A stretch of 64,000 nucleotides of DNA from Cryptomeria japonica (Eukaryota; Streptophyta; Pinopsida; Cupressales; Cupressaceae). Location of the stretch: positions 102,405,897 to 102,469,896 of the forward strand of contig NC_081407.1 of the NCBI RefSeq assembly GCF_030272615.1, read 5' to 3'. This document shows positions 1 through 10,439 of the stretch, in pieces. Made by a program: the position numbers and the translations under genes. The notes beneath the pieces are model-generated. The model did no database searches, was not told the DNA's origin, and saw only the letters and a program-made list of their open reading frames with translations. Each line of letters opens with the position of its first letter. Positions within the stretch are counted from its first letter, which is position 1.

Positions 1-815
1 ATGAGATTATGAGTAAGTTGTTCATCCTCAGGATTGTCTTGGAGCTCAGACTCTACCTTAGATAGGGCCTCTTGCCAATGCAACTCCAATCTCCTACTGT
101 CCTTGTCTTTTTTCTTTCCTGTAGTATGGCACAAATTCTTCCAACTCCTAATGTTTTGACTCCATTTCTCATAGCATGAGAGTGAGGCACTATTGACTTT
201 GTTAAAAACCCTTATAAAGCCTATGACACATATGATGTCCTCATCTTCAAGTAGTCTAGTATTCAGAATAAAGGAGTCAGAATGAGAATGCAGAATTGCA
301 TTATAGTTAGAGAAACCCAAGGTAATTTGAATAGGACGATGATTTGACAATGTATATGGAATAACAAAATATTTCTCCCCCTTAGAATCCCTATGAATCT
401 CAAAGAAGTCCTTACTGAAATAAAATCTGTCCAATCTGCAATACACTCTCCTATTATGTTGTTGGTAACTACACCATGTAAACCAAATAGAATTAAGTTC
501 ATCCTTACAACTAGCAATAGGGTCAATAAGTTTCAGTTTATTAATTATCCTATCCCAGTGCATCCTTTCAAGCCCTTTCCATTCAAATCTAGATCCTCCC
601 CTCTTATCCTAAGCACATTCAATCATGTTAAAATCTCCTCCAAAGAACCATGATACATCCTCAAGCTAAGATACCCAATTCCATAATTCCACCCTTTCTC
701 TATAATCATTAGGAGCATAAATGGAACATAGTGCAAATGTCTTATCATCCATTTTAAGCATCACCCACATAGCTCTAGCGCAGGGGGGTTGTCCCCACCT
801 ATCACACTATTGATC
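1..815 (-). pseudogene. LINE (L1-type) AP-endonuclease fragment
   Basis: Read on the minus strand, this stretch encodes part of a plant LINE endonuclease, the enzyme that nicks target DNA to prime reverse transcription. Seen: a run ending in YAPND followed by FFGGDFNMIE (the conserved GDFN block), a LDRFY block, and a SNHRPI block equivalent to the SDHxP end of the domain; the frame then runs on through a K/E-rich linker to the window edge. In-frame stops lie between the YAPND and GDFN blocks and just after GDFN, so it is a dead fragment. The N-terminal edge is near 815, where the frame fades into AT-rich DNA. The reverse transcriptase would lie outside the window. I am confident of the LINE assignment but not of the exact clade. 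Confidence 0.8.
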
Positions 816-1219
816 CATTTATGGCTTTACATATTTTGAGATATTTTCACTAATATTAATTTAGGATTATATGATTTGACACAAATTTATTTTATGAAAA
901 TATAATATGGGAGAATTTTTTTTTTCTTTAGAATTATAGAACTAGGTCTTTACCATTTCCCCAAACACTTAATTTTTTTTTACTTCATCAATGAAAAATA
1001 AAATAAAATAAAAAGTCAAACTAATGAGATTTGTATATACAATTACAATTTTTTTGTGGTGTGAATGTAATTGGTTTTTCCCAACCATGCCTCACAAAGC
1101 GATCAATATATTACAGTTATTGAGTTAGAATTCATCACGTTTCTACACTCTCAAGGTTCTGGTTTTGGCTGGAGTGAAAATTGTCTCAGCATCCATCACA
1201 TTCGAAAATTATATTTGAC
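816..1219. other. AT-rich spacer, nothing recognised
   Basis: Short A/T homopolymers and no convincing coding frame. It is the left flank of the Penelope-like insertion. Confidence 0.6.
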
Positions 1220-1231
1220 AATTATGACATG
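1220..1231. repeat. Left target-site duplication of the PLE pair
   Basis: AATTATGACATG occurs here and again at 6645-6656, immediately outside the right PLE copy. The last bases overlap the truncated 3' end of the left copy by one or two bases. Confidence 0.75.
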
Positions 1232-3910
1232 CATTTCTAGTGTATTTTTTTCTGGATTCGATTGTGTGTATATTTTTCCATCAACGTTTCGAATCACACT
1301 CCGTGATTCATCATCAGGATGATAAGAATTCCCAAGACATGAAAGATGTTGAGTTGCAGATTTGAGGCAAAATATAAAGAGGAGAGGGGTGGGGGAAGGC
1401 ACGGGAAACAAGGAGAGAGGAAAGAGAAAAGGAAAAGACCACCTGAAGGATGAGAGACCTAAAACACTCCAAGGAATAAACCACCCACAAAAAAGAAAAA
1501 AGGAAATCTCAGCACCATAATCAAAACCACTAAAGAACATAAAAGAAGAAGAGAAAATGGGATAAAAATAAAAAACTAAAAGAATAAAAAAATGATTATA
1601 AATACATAACGGAATAAACACAAAGGCATAGACCAAAAGACAAAAACCAGAAACAAATAAGAAAAGAGAAAATTACAATTCCAAAAGAATGAGCATATAA
1701 AAATAAACACAAGAGGAGGTCTAAAATCAAATATAAACTAAATAAACAAATAGGAAAATAGACCACAGGGGGAGAGGGCGATGCATAAATGAGGAAGAAA
1801 GAGGAGGAGAAGTCAGGGAGGGGGGCGGGGATGACGCTGGAGGGCAAGAAGAAGAGGGTGCCACGAGATGCTAAGGTTTAACCCATCGTCTCGATTAAGA
1901 TTGGATGGGTGCTGAATGATAGCAATGGCCTCTTTAACTTTCCTCTTGAAAAAGTTGTTCTCCCTACACAATACCTGAGTGTCCTCCAAACAGATATGAT
2001 GCTTGGTAGTTGATGAATGCTCAGCTAAGGCTGATTTGAGGGCACGTTCATGCTTAATGTCGGCACTATGCTCTTTTATTCGAGTCATGAACGAACGACC
2101 TGTTTCTCCAATGTATGGAGTTCCACAGGAGCATACAATCTTGTATACACCTGACTCTGAAAAGGCATCCCTAGTGTCCTTAAGCGGTGGGGCATGCCTC
2201 TTGATGGTGGAAACAGGTTTGAAGGCACAACGGAGACCTTTTTTCCCAAGGATTTTTGAGATTTTGTGAGAAATGCCTTCAACATAAGGGAGAGAGACAT
2301 ACGGGGCCTGCGATGGAGAGGGCACGGGATTCGAGATGGAAAGGAAATGAGATTTGGCTTGGAGGAAGGCCCGAGTGATCTGCTTGTTCGAGTAGCCATT
2401 CCAAAGGAAGACTTGACGAAGATGGGAGAGCTCTTGGTCTAAGTTATCCTTATCACAAATCCGATGAGCTCTTAAAGCCAAGGTTTTGAGGATCCCAACT
2501 TTCTGGCTATGGTGGTGATGAGAAGACGAATGAAGATATAAGTCAGTGTGGGTAGTTTTGCGAAACACCTGACGACCAAGGGATCCGTCAGGTTTTTTAC
2601 AAATTAAGACATCGAGAAAGGATAAAAGGTTGTTGGATTCAAGTTCTTTGGTGAAGGCAATGGACGGAGAAATGTTGTTGAGGTGAGTATGAAATTCCTC
2701 TAACCTGTCCAAGCCGTGGGGCCAACATACATTGGTGTCATCCATATATCGTTTCCACCATTTTGGCTTGAGGGGGAAAGAATGTAAGGCCACCTCTTCA
2801 AAATGTTCCATGAATATGTTGGCAATGACCGGCGCGAGAGGGGAGCCCATGGCTACTCCGTCAACCTGTTCATAGATAACCCCTTGGAAGGCGAAGAAGG
2901 TTGACCTTAAGCAAAGTTCCGCTAAAGAGGCGATTTCCTCATTGACCTTAAGCTTGACAATCTCTATGGCGTCTAGAATAGGGACCTTGGTGAAGAGGGA
3001 CACCACATCGAAGCTCACAAGAGTGTCTTGAGGGTCCAACTTAGTGTCCTTGATAAACTGGACAAATTGGTTGGAATCTTTGATGAAGGAGTTGGAGTTA
3101 CCAACAAGCGGAGAGATTAATTTGGCAAGAAAAGCGGCTAACTTGTAAGTCGGAGACCCAATGGTATCGACAATGGGTCTCAAAGGAATGTTGGCTTTGT
3201 GAATTTTTGGGACCCCATATATACGAGGGGTCACTTCCTTAGACGGAAGAAGACGAAGTTTGGTAGAATCATCCAAAGAGGAGTTAGAAATAGCAGATCT
3301 AACTGCCTTCAGAATCTTCGGGCACGGGTTACGAGACAAAATTTTGTAACTACTGGAATCTGAGAGGAGGATTTCCATTTTGGCCAAGTAATCTGGTTTG
3401 CTCATAATGACCGTGGCATTGCCTTTGTCAGCTCTTGAGATGATAAGGTCATTATTGTGCATTAGATTATTGAAGGCCAACAGCTCAGCTTTAGGGATGT
3501 TGAATTTAGGAGGTTTGGCATAACGGAGCGCTACAGCACAATCTTGTCTAATCTCTTCAGCAACATCAAGAGGGAGGGTACGAACCGCATTTTCGATCTC
3601 GATGAGGAAGTCGATGTGCGGAATGTTGCGAGGAGTCAAGGCAAAGTTAAGACCTCGCTTGAGGAAGTTGAAAGCGAGAGGATCAATGTGGGCGGGAGAG
3701 AGGTTGACCACAAGTTTGGTCTCCCAATTACTAATGGGGTTGATGATAGGGGCTGACCTAGGAAGAGTGCCGAGATCCAAGGCGGGGGGTGGGGGGGCTG
3801 AAAAGACAAAAGGACAAGACTGCAAGGAATGGGATGAGTTCACACCGAGGGGAGTGGTCGGGCAAGGTTTACGTGGAGGAAGATAAGCCACGGAGGATGT
3901 GTCCACTTCC
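1230..3910 (-). mobile_element. Penelope-like element, left copy (minus strand)
   Basis: This is a 2,681-bp arm that matches 3936-6616 as a perfect-length inverted copy; only three base differences were noticed by eye (near 1514, 2926 and 3863). It contains the RT/GIY-YIG reading frame, a T-rich 3' untranslated segment and a hammerhead core. Its 3' end is shorter than that of the right copy: homology stops at 1230, whereas the right copy runs 28 bp further. Its 5' end is the axis of the inverted pair, not a natural element start. It is probably a Dryad-like PLE, by the conifer-style domain order. Confidence 0.85.
1286..1317 (-). ncRNA. Hammerhead ribozyme core, left PLE copy
   Basis: On the minus strand: CTGATGA, one unpaired base, a 7-bp stem II (GAATCAC with GTGATTC) closed by a 5-base loop GGAGT, then GAAAC. 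These are the two invariant core strands of a hammerhead ribozyme joined by a perfect stem II. Hammerheads have been reported in the terminal repeats of Penelope-like elements. I could not settle the stems I and III pairing by eye, so self-cleavage is inferred. Confidence 0.7.
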
Positions 3911-3918
3911 AACCACAA
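1813..3918 (-). CDS. PLE reverse transcriptase with GIY-YIG endonuclease (left copy)
   Basis: Uninterrupted frame of about 700 codons ending in a TAG/TGA-type stop at 1813. Domains in order, numbering as in the right copy: N-terminal region 1-150; reverse transcriptase about 155-450, with an ADKGNATVIM block, the SFDVVSLFT catalytic-aspartate block, MGSPLAP, and YMDD at the active site; a histidine-rich LxHxxSxHHHH stretch; then a GIY-YIG nuclease (GVYKIVC, PYIGETGR, downstream R and E) at about 585-675. The order RT then GIY-YIG is diagnostic of endonuclease-bearing Penelope-like elements. No ATG lies near the 5' end; the frame begins with non-ATG codons at the inversion axis and the first methionine is about residue 149, so the natural N-terminus is probably missing. 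It differs from the right copy by at least two residues (P/L near residue 16, A/V near 329). Confidence 0.88.
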   Translation of the reverse strand: MWLEVDTSSVAYLPPRKPCPTTPLGVNSSHSLQSCPFVFSAPPPPALDLGTLPRSAPIINPISNWETKLVVNLSPAHIDPLAFNFLKRGLNFALTPRNIPHIDFLIEIENAVRTLPLDVAEEIRQDCAVALRYAKPPKFNIPKAELLAFNNLMHNNDLIISRADKGNATVIMSKPDYLAKMEILLSDSSSYKILSRNPCPKILKAVRSAISNSSLDDSTKLRLLPSKEVTPRIYGVPKIHKANIPLRPIVDTIGSPTYKLAAFLAKLISPLVGNSNSFIKDSNQFVQFIKDTKLDPQDTLVSFDVVSLFTKVPILDAIEIVKLKVNEEIASLAELCLRSTFFAFQGVIYEQVDGVAMGSPLAPVIANIFMEHFEEVALHSFPLKPKWWKRYMDDTNVCWPHGLDRLEEFHTHLNNISPSIAFTKELESNNLLSFLDVLICKKPDGSLGRQVFRKTTHTDLYLHSSSHHHHSQKVGILKTLALRAHRICDKDNLDQELSHLRQVFLWNGYSNKQITRAFLQAKSHFLSISNPVPSPSQAPYVSLPYVEGISHKISKILGKKGLRCAFKPVSTIKRHAPPLKDTRDAFSESGVYKIVCSCGTPYIGETGRSFMTRIKEHSADIKHERALKSALAEHSSTTKHHICLEDTQVLCRENNFFKRKVKEAIAIIQHPSNLNRDDGLNLSISWHPLLLALQRHPRPPP

Positions 3919-3935
3919 CCGGCTCTTCCTACGGA
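3911..3935. other. 25-bp spacer at the centre of the PLE inverted pair
   Basis: Unpaired sequence between the inverted arms, which meet as ...CCACTTCC / GGAAGTGG... Both PLE frames stay open through the spacer, so it may be residual 5' element sequence belonging to one of the two copies. Confidence 0.8.
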
Positions 3936-3939
3936 GGAA

Positions 3940-6033
3940 GTGGACACATCCTCCGTGGCTTATCTTCCTCCACGTAAACCTTGCCTGACCACTCCCCTCG
4001 GTGTGAACTCATCCCATTCCTTGCAGTCTTGTCCTTTTGTCTTTTCAGCCCCCCCACCCCCCGCCTTGGATCTCGGCACTCTTCCTAGGTCAGCCCCTAT
4101 CATCAACCCCATTAGTAATTGGGAGACCAAACTTGTGGTCAACCTCTCTCCCGCCCACATTGATCCTCTCGCTTTCAACTTCCTCAAGCGAGGTCTTAAC
4201 TTTGCCTTGACTCCTCGCAACATTCCGCACATCGACTTCCTCATCGAGATCGAAAATGCGGTTCGTACCCTCCCTCTTGATGTTGCTGAAGAGATTAGAC
4301 AAGATTGTGCTGTAGCGCTCCGTTATGCCAAACCTCCTAAATTCAACATCCCTAAAGCTGAGCTGTTGGCCTTCAATAATCTAATGCACAATAATGACCT
4401 TATCATCTCAAGAGCTGACAAAGGCAATGCCACGGTCATTATGAGCAAACCAGATTACTTGGCCAAAATGGAAATCCTCCTCTCAGATTCCAGTAGTTAC
4501 AAAATTTTGTCTCGTAACCCGTGCCCGAAGATTCTGAAGGCAGTTAGATCTGCTATTTCTAACTCCTCTTTGGATGATTCTACCAAACTTCGTCTTCTTC
4601 CATCTAAGGAAGTGACCCCTCGTATATATGGGGTCCCAAAAATTCACAAAGCCAACATTCCTTTGAGACCCATTGTCGATACCATTGGGTCTCCGACTTA
4701 CAAGTTAGCCGCTTTTCTTGCCAAATTAATCTCTCCGCTTGTTGGTAACTCCAACTCCTTCATCAAAGATTCCAACCAATTTGTCCAGTTTATCAAGGAC
4801 ACTAAGTTGGACCCTCAAGACACTCTTGTGAGCTTCGATGTGGTGTCCCTCTTCACCAAGGTCCCTATTCTAGACGCCATAGAGATTGTCAAGCTTAAGG
4901 TCAATGAGGAAATCGCCTCTTTAGTGGAACTTTGCTTAAGGTCAACCTTCTTCGCCTTCCAAGGGGTTATCTATGAACAGGTTGACGGAGTAGCCATGGG
5001 CTCCCCTCTCGCGCCGGTCATTGCCAACATATTCATGGAACATTTTGAAGAGGTGGCCTTACATTCTTTCCCCCTCAAGCCAAAATGGTGGAAACGATAT
5101 ATGGATGACACCAATGTATGTTGGCCCCACGGCTTGGACAGGTTAGAGGAATTTCATACTCACCTCAACAACATTTCTCCGTCCATTGCCTTCACCAAAG
5201 AACTTGAATCCAACAACCTTTTATCCTTTCTCGATGTCTTAATTTGTAAAAAACCTGACGGATCCCTTGGTCGTCAGGTGTTTCGCAAAACTACCCACAC
5301 TGACTTATATCTTCATTCGTCTTCTCATCACCACCATAGCCAGAAAGTTGGGATCCTCAAAACCTTGGCTTTAAGAGCTCATCGGATTTGTGATAAGGAT
5401 AACTTAGACCAAGAGCTCTCCCATCTTCGTCAAGTCTTCCTTTGGAATGGCTACTCGAACAAGCAGATCACTCGGGCCTTCCTCCAAGCCAAATCTCATT
5501 TCCTTTCCATCTCGAATCCCGTGCCCTCTCCATCGCAGGCCCCGTATGTCTCTCTCCCTTATGTTGAAGGCATTTCTCACAAAATCTCAAAAATCCTTGG
5601 GAAAAAAGGTCTCCGTTGTGCCTTCAAACCTGTTTCCACCATCAAGAGGCATGCCCCACCGCTTAAGGACACTAGGGATGCCTTTTCAGAGTCAGGTGTA
5701 TACAAGATTGTATGCTCCTGTGGAACTCCATACATTGGAGAAACAGGTCGTTCGTTCATGACTCGAATAAAAGAGCATAGTGCCGACATTAAGCATGAAC
5801 GTGCCCTCAAATCAGCCTTAGCTGAGCATTCATCAACTACCAAGCATCATATCTGTTTGGAGGACACTCAGGTATTGTGTAGGGAGAACAACTTTTTCAA
5901 GAGGAAAGTTAAAGAGGCCATTGCTATCATTCAGCACCCATCCAATCTTAATCGAGACGATGGGTTAAACCTTAGCATCTCGTGGCACCCTCTTCTTCTT
6001 GCCCTCCAGCGTCATCCCCGCCCCCCTCCCTGA
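3940..6033 (+). CDS. PLE reverse transcriptase with GIY-YIG endonuclease (right copy)
   Basis: A 697-codon open frame, essentially identical to the left copy. Landmarks: SFDVVSLFT 298-306, MGSPLAP 353-359, YMDD 387-390, histidine cluster 460-466, GIY-YIG nuclease from GVYKIVC (586) through PYIGETGR (597-604) to about 675, and a proline-rich tail. In this family the RT makes DNA from element RNA, and the GIY-YIG domain is believed to nick the target for priming. The listed start is a GTG at the inversion axis; there is no ATG before residue 149, so translation of this copy as it stands is doubtful. The intact frame in both arms implies a young insertion. Confidence 0.88.
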   Translation: MDTSSVAYLPPRKPCLTTPLGVNSSHSLQSCPFVFSAPPPPALDLGTLPRSAPIINPISNWETKLVVNLSPAHIDPLAFNFLKRGLNFALTPRNIPHIDFLIEIENAVRTLPLDVAEEIRQDCAVALRYAKPPKFNIPKAELLAFNNLMHNNDLIISRADKGNATVIMSKPDYLAKMEILLSDSSSYKILSRNPCPKILKAVRSAISNSSLDDSTKLRLLPSKEVTPRIYGVPKIHKANIPLRPIVDTIGSPTYKLAAFLAKLISPLVGNSNSFIKDSNQFVQFIKDTKLDPQDTLVSFDVVSLFTKVPILDAIEIVKLKVNEEIASLVELCLRSTFFAFQGVIYEQVDGVAMGSPLAPVIANIFMEHFEEVALHSFPLKPKWWKRYMDDTNVCWPHGLDRLEEFHTHLNNISPSIAFTKELESNNLLSFLDVLICKKPDGSLGRQVFRKTTHTDLYLHSSSHHHHSQKVGILKTLALRAHRICDKDNLDQELSHLRQVFLWNGYSNKQITRAFLQAKSHFLSISNPVPSPSQAPYVSLPYVEGISHKISKILGKKGLRCAFKPVSTIKRHAPPLKDTRDAFSESGVYKIVCSCGTPYIGETGRSFMTRIKEHSADIKHERALKSALAEHSSTTKHHICLEDTQVLCRENNFFKRKVKEAIAIIQHPSNLNRDDGLNLSISWHPLLLALQRHPRPPP

Positions 6034-6528
6034 CTTCTCCTCCTCTTTCTTCCTCATTTATGCATCGCCCTCTCCCCCTGTGGTCTATTTTCCTATTTGT
6101 TTATTTAGTTTATATTTGATTTTAGACCTCCTCTTGTGTTTATTTTTATATGCTCATTCTTTTGGAATTGTAATTTTCTCTTTTCTTATTTGTTTCTGGT
6201 TTTTGTCTTTTGGTCTATGCCTTTGTGTTTATTCCGTTATGTATTTATAATCATTTTTTTATTCTTTTAGTTTTTTATTTTTATCCCATTTTCTCTTCTT
6301 CTTTTATGTTCTTTAGTGGTTTTGATTATGGTGCTGAGCTTTCCTTTTTTCTTTTTTGTGGGTGGTTTATTCCTTGGAGTGTTTTAGGTCTCTCATCCTT
6401 CAGGTGGTCTTTTCCTTTTCTCTTTCCTCTCTCCTTGTTTCCCGTGCCTTCCCCCACCCCTCTCCTCTTTATATTTTGCCTCAAATCTGCAACTCAACAT
6501 CTTTCATGTCTTGGGAATTCTTATCATC
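6034..6528 (+). other. PLE 3' untranslated region (right copy)
   Basis: T-rich tract between the stop codon and the hammerhead core, mirrored in the left copy at 1318-1812. Open frames here are low-complexity F/L/S runs and are not believed to be genes. Confidence 0.6.
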
Positions 6529-6560
6529 CTGATGATGAATCACGGAGTGTGATTCGAAAC
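6529..6560 (+). ncRNA. Hammerhead ribozyme core, right PLE copy
   Basis: CTGATGA at 6529-6535; stem II strands at 6537-6543 and 6549-6555 pair over 7 bp with loop GGAGT; GAAAC at 6556-6560. Identical to the left copy. Followed by GTTGATGG, which also follows the cores in the array near 24100. Confidence 0.7.
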
Positions 6561-6644
6561 GTTGATGGAAAAATATACACACAATCGAATCCAGAAAAAA
6601 ATACACTAGAAATGCAAAATGGATTGTGGAAATCTCATAGCTTT

Positions 6645-6656
6645 AATTATGACATG
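6645..6656. repeat. Right target-site duplication of the PLE pair
   Basis: Second copy of AATTATGACATG (see 1220-1231). It brackets both PLE copies together, not each one separately. Confidence 0.75.
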
Positions 6657-9600
6657 ATTTATGCTTGCATTCTAGATAAGAAATGTTATAGCTATTGGAT
6701 ATGAAATTTCTTTATTTTGAATGGGAAACAATAGTTATCTTATTTACACAGTTTCTGCGTAGGAGAAATTTGACATTTCTTTATTTTAATAAAATTTATA
6801 GTTATTAATTTTTTTTAAGTGGTTAAATTAATAATTAAAAGTAATAATAATATTCTTTGGTGATAACATGATATATATTTACATAAATTTCCATGTTATC
6901 GATTAAAAAAATTACATTCATATAAATATCTCATCAATTGTCTATATGTTTATTTTGGATCTATTTTTTATTTTAATTTTCTTTACATGATGTGAAAGAA
7001 TTGTAGTAAACTTGTGTAGTACTACCTAATATCTTGAATATTTCTATAAAAAAATTATGTCCAATCATAGAATTCTAATTTAACTTTAGTAAAAGCATCT
7101 AAATATATAGAAATTACAAATATTACAATCCTATCAATCAAATTGTTCAAATTTTATTACTTTTAGAAGTCATCTTATGAATCCCTACCAATTCCTATAT
7201 TGCAAACAATGAGCATTCTATAGGGGCAATAGATGAATATAAATGCTAAGGTTCCAAAACTAATAAATGACAATAATACACTAGGATATTTAAATTCATA
7301 TTTAAATAAGCACTCACATTCTTATTCCACGTATTGAATAAGATTTATTTAATATTAAACTAACTATTAATGAGATATTTGGGGGGTTCCTAAACCCCTT
7401 AGCTAAGTTACAAACTCTAAAATTTGACACAATAGTTGGACCAAATAATCACCAAATGTGTGGAGAATATAAATGATTGAGAATAAAAATTAGCATTGTA
7501 TCAAGTGGTGATAATTTTTTTAACAACTTGACTAATGACACACTTAGAATAAGCAAGAAAAGAAAGCAAACATTATCAAATAATGTGTCATTAAATAATT
7601 AAGATGTATCTCATAAATTCAAACATCCCTTTAAAGAAGTACAACCCTAGGCTAGGAGTCATCTTCATGCCATCTAAATCAAGAAATATTTCAACATTAA
7701 ATATATTTGATCAATTAAGTGAAACAATAGACTCGTAAAAACAATGTATGTAAGACTATGATATAACACTAAAAATGATTTCTTTGGTATACAATTACAT
7801 AAGGATAAAGGTACAAATTAAGTAAACTAGAAGATATAAGAATATAGAATAGTTATCAAATCAATCAAATCAACATCGCAAGATAACCAACACATGTATA
7901 TTTAACAAGGATCCACAAGTAAAACTTTTAGTTTTTAAAAAGATATCATATCTAATTGGGTAATCTCTTTAGGCATCTAGCATAGTCATAAGGAGTGACA
8001 ATAATTATGGTAGAGGAAAGGGACCATGACAAATTAGATAAATATATTTGACTTTCTAGGCACATTCTAAAATGACCCATTAAATTCGTATAGAAAAATA
8101 TGCCTTCAACATGATAAAGAATTGTCCCCACTAAACACATCAGTTAAACGAGAGACATGATACAAGAAGAAAGAAAATACATTAAGGATTATGAACATAT
8201 CTATTCAAATAGGTTTAAAAAAATAAAAAGGGCAATTAATAGATAAGAAGCAAGAATTGATCAGTTTATATCTATATTGAACTACAAGTTAGGACATCAA
8301 TAGATAAGAGAAATTATATGGAACTTACTAAAAAGAAGTAACCTTAACTTTCCACATTGATATCTAAAATTGAGGGAAAGCCAAATTAAGAACAAAGAAT
8401 AAAATAAATTAAAATTATAACTATAACAATTAAAGATGTTCAACAAGATATCTTAGCTAAAGGAAAAACAAGTCACCCACAAATTTAAAAAATATATGGT
8501 GTACCTATTATTCTAGATTTAAATCTAAACTAGAAATAAATGTATACTTCTAGATGGAGAATAAAAGATATGCCACACTTATAGTATACCTTAGACAACT
8601 CCAAAATAGGATCCGTCTATCATGAAATATGTGGATAATGGGATGATCATAAAGACCAGTATAAAGCTTGTGATGTTTGGAATGTTGTTACATCCACCAA
8701 TTTCACATTACAATTATAGCCTAGAAATATTTTATAGCCACAAAAGCATATATCTAGAACCATACGACCACCAATCTCTCTCAAAATAATAAAGAAAATC
8801 ATGCTTTTACATCTATAGGGTATGAAACACCAACCCATGCTATTGTAGCGATGATAGATAGGTAGTTAGGGATCAATCCCACCCAAAATCAATGAATCAT
8901 ATTGAAAGATGGGTTTAACATCAATTTATGGTAGATGAGACCTTTAACATTCAAGACGATAACTAGGATAGAATAGAGCATTTAAGTTTGGCCCACTCAA
9001 ATTAACTTTCAAAAACTACACTTTTGGTTTCTAGTCCTTATCAAGAAGGAACAATAGATTAGTATTTAGTAATGAAAGTGTGGTTGAAACTAGAACCATG
9101 ATGTACCAAGTCTCTTTGAGGGCTCATAAGAATAATGAAAGGTCAAATGTTGGGAGTGGGTAAGGACTTTGAGCTACAACCTTGATTTTTCAAGTTCCTT
9201 TTTCCACCCAAGGTTTAAGACCCAATGAAGGAACATGGAGTGGAAATTTGGAGCGAGCGAGGCACAAGAAAGGGTAATGATTGAAATGAAAACCTTGAGA
9301 TTCCAAGTTCTAAGAAAGACCCAAAACTCAATAGGAACCAAAGGAATACAAGCTAGAGTGAAGAAGAATGAGGATTCAAAACCAATGCTTCTAGGTCCTT
9401 TTGAGGATAAAGGCTCTACAAGTACTAGTAGAAGAAAGGACCCATAGGGCCCAAGGAAGATCAACTCCTCCTAATAAACCATGAGGGAAGGCTAATAAAA
9501 ATAGCATTGAACCACATAGGAGCCCACTAAAGGAGTTTCCAAAAGCACTGATTATGGATAATCTTTGATACCTAAAGAGTTGAGCATTCAACTCCAACAA

Positions 9601-10439
9601 GTTTCACATTTATCTCTCTTTTCTCAATCATCCAAGAACATAAGCTTCAATAATTATCTTGGTACTTATTTTATAGTTTAGAACCTAATATTTCTTGTAA
9701 AAATCTAATATCTTGTTACTAGTCACCCTTATTAGTTTTAAAATACCATTGTTCTATTACAATATGAAACCATTTCATTTTCCAAGTTGCGTTATTCTTT
9801 TTATTCATTTATAATAGTATCACTTTAAATTACATGTAGTTGCACGTCTTCACCTATTAATTGATATGCATTTACTTATTGCATTTAATATATGTTAGAA
9901 GGAAAGCATAAGATAACTATTTCTTTTGTAATGTCATTCTGATGATGCTTAGTACATTTCACCTTTTGAATTAAAATTCTTAGAAAAGTTTTAAAATTTT
10001 CCTTATGCTTTCTTGCTGAAATATTTAGCATGCTACAATAATACTATAGGTAGAGTGAATAGAAAACAAACTAAAAAAAAAGACAGATACATTCATATTT
10101 CCTATCTAATGAACAAAACAAACAATCACCAATATAATGATTTAATTGATTAATCTCATTTTGCAACCCCTACTATCTACCACCCCTCAAAAAGCCTTCG
10201 TCCCAACATTTTCCCACCAAAATATTTTCACTTAGGTTGATCTTCATTCCAATCAATATACCCATGCACTTTATCTCCATAATTTCTTATTAGAAGATAT
10301 CTTATTTTAGAGAGGCTTTGAGCCAAAAACAAAAAAGGACATTTTTAATAGGGATCATTCCCAAAAAAACATTTTACCAGCTCCCATCCTCTAGAAGATT
10401 CTTTGCTTACTAAATTTTTAGTTTTAAGCAAATTGTTCT
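6657..10439. other. AT-rich DNA, nothing recognised
   Basis: Only short frames dense with stops; no terminal repeats, RNA genes or protein motifs that I can defend. Probably old decayed repeat DNA. The slightly longer frames near 9174-9600 show no domain. Confidence 0.5.

Larger units (their letters stand above)
3936..6644 (+). mobile_element. Penelope-like element, right copy (plus strand)
   Basis: Mirror copy of 1230-3910, extended at its 3' end by 28 bp (6617-6644). That extension (GGATTGTGGAAATCTCATAG) is also found, in reverse orientation, in the hammerhead array at 19198-24305, so it is genuine element sequence that the left copy lacks. It ends exactly at the 12-bp target duplication. 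Confidence 0.85.

Noticed and set aside
1196-1847. Frames of 83 and 146 codons (and mirrored at 5999-6704) beside the PLE genes
   Set aside because: T-rich 3' untranslated sequence giving F/L/S-rich peptides; no domain.
2003-5843. Frames antisense to, or out of frame with, the two PLE genes
   Set aside because: Shadows of the RT/GIY-YIG frame, present in both arms only because the arms are copies.
9174-9600. Open frames of 69-96 codons on both strands
   Set aside because: No recognisable motif, overlapping on opposite strands, no supporting context.
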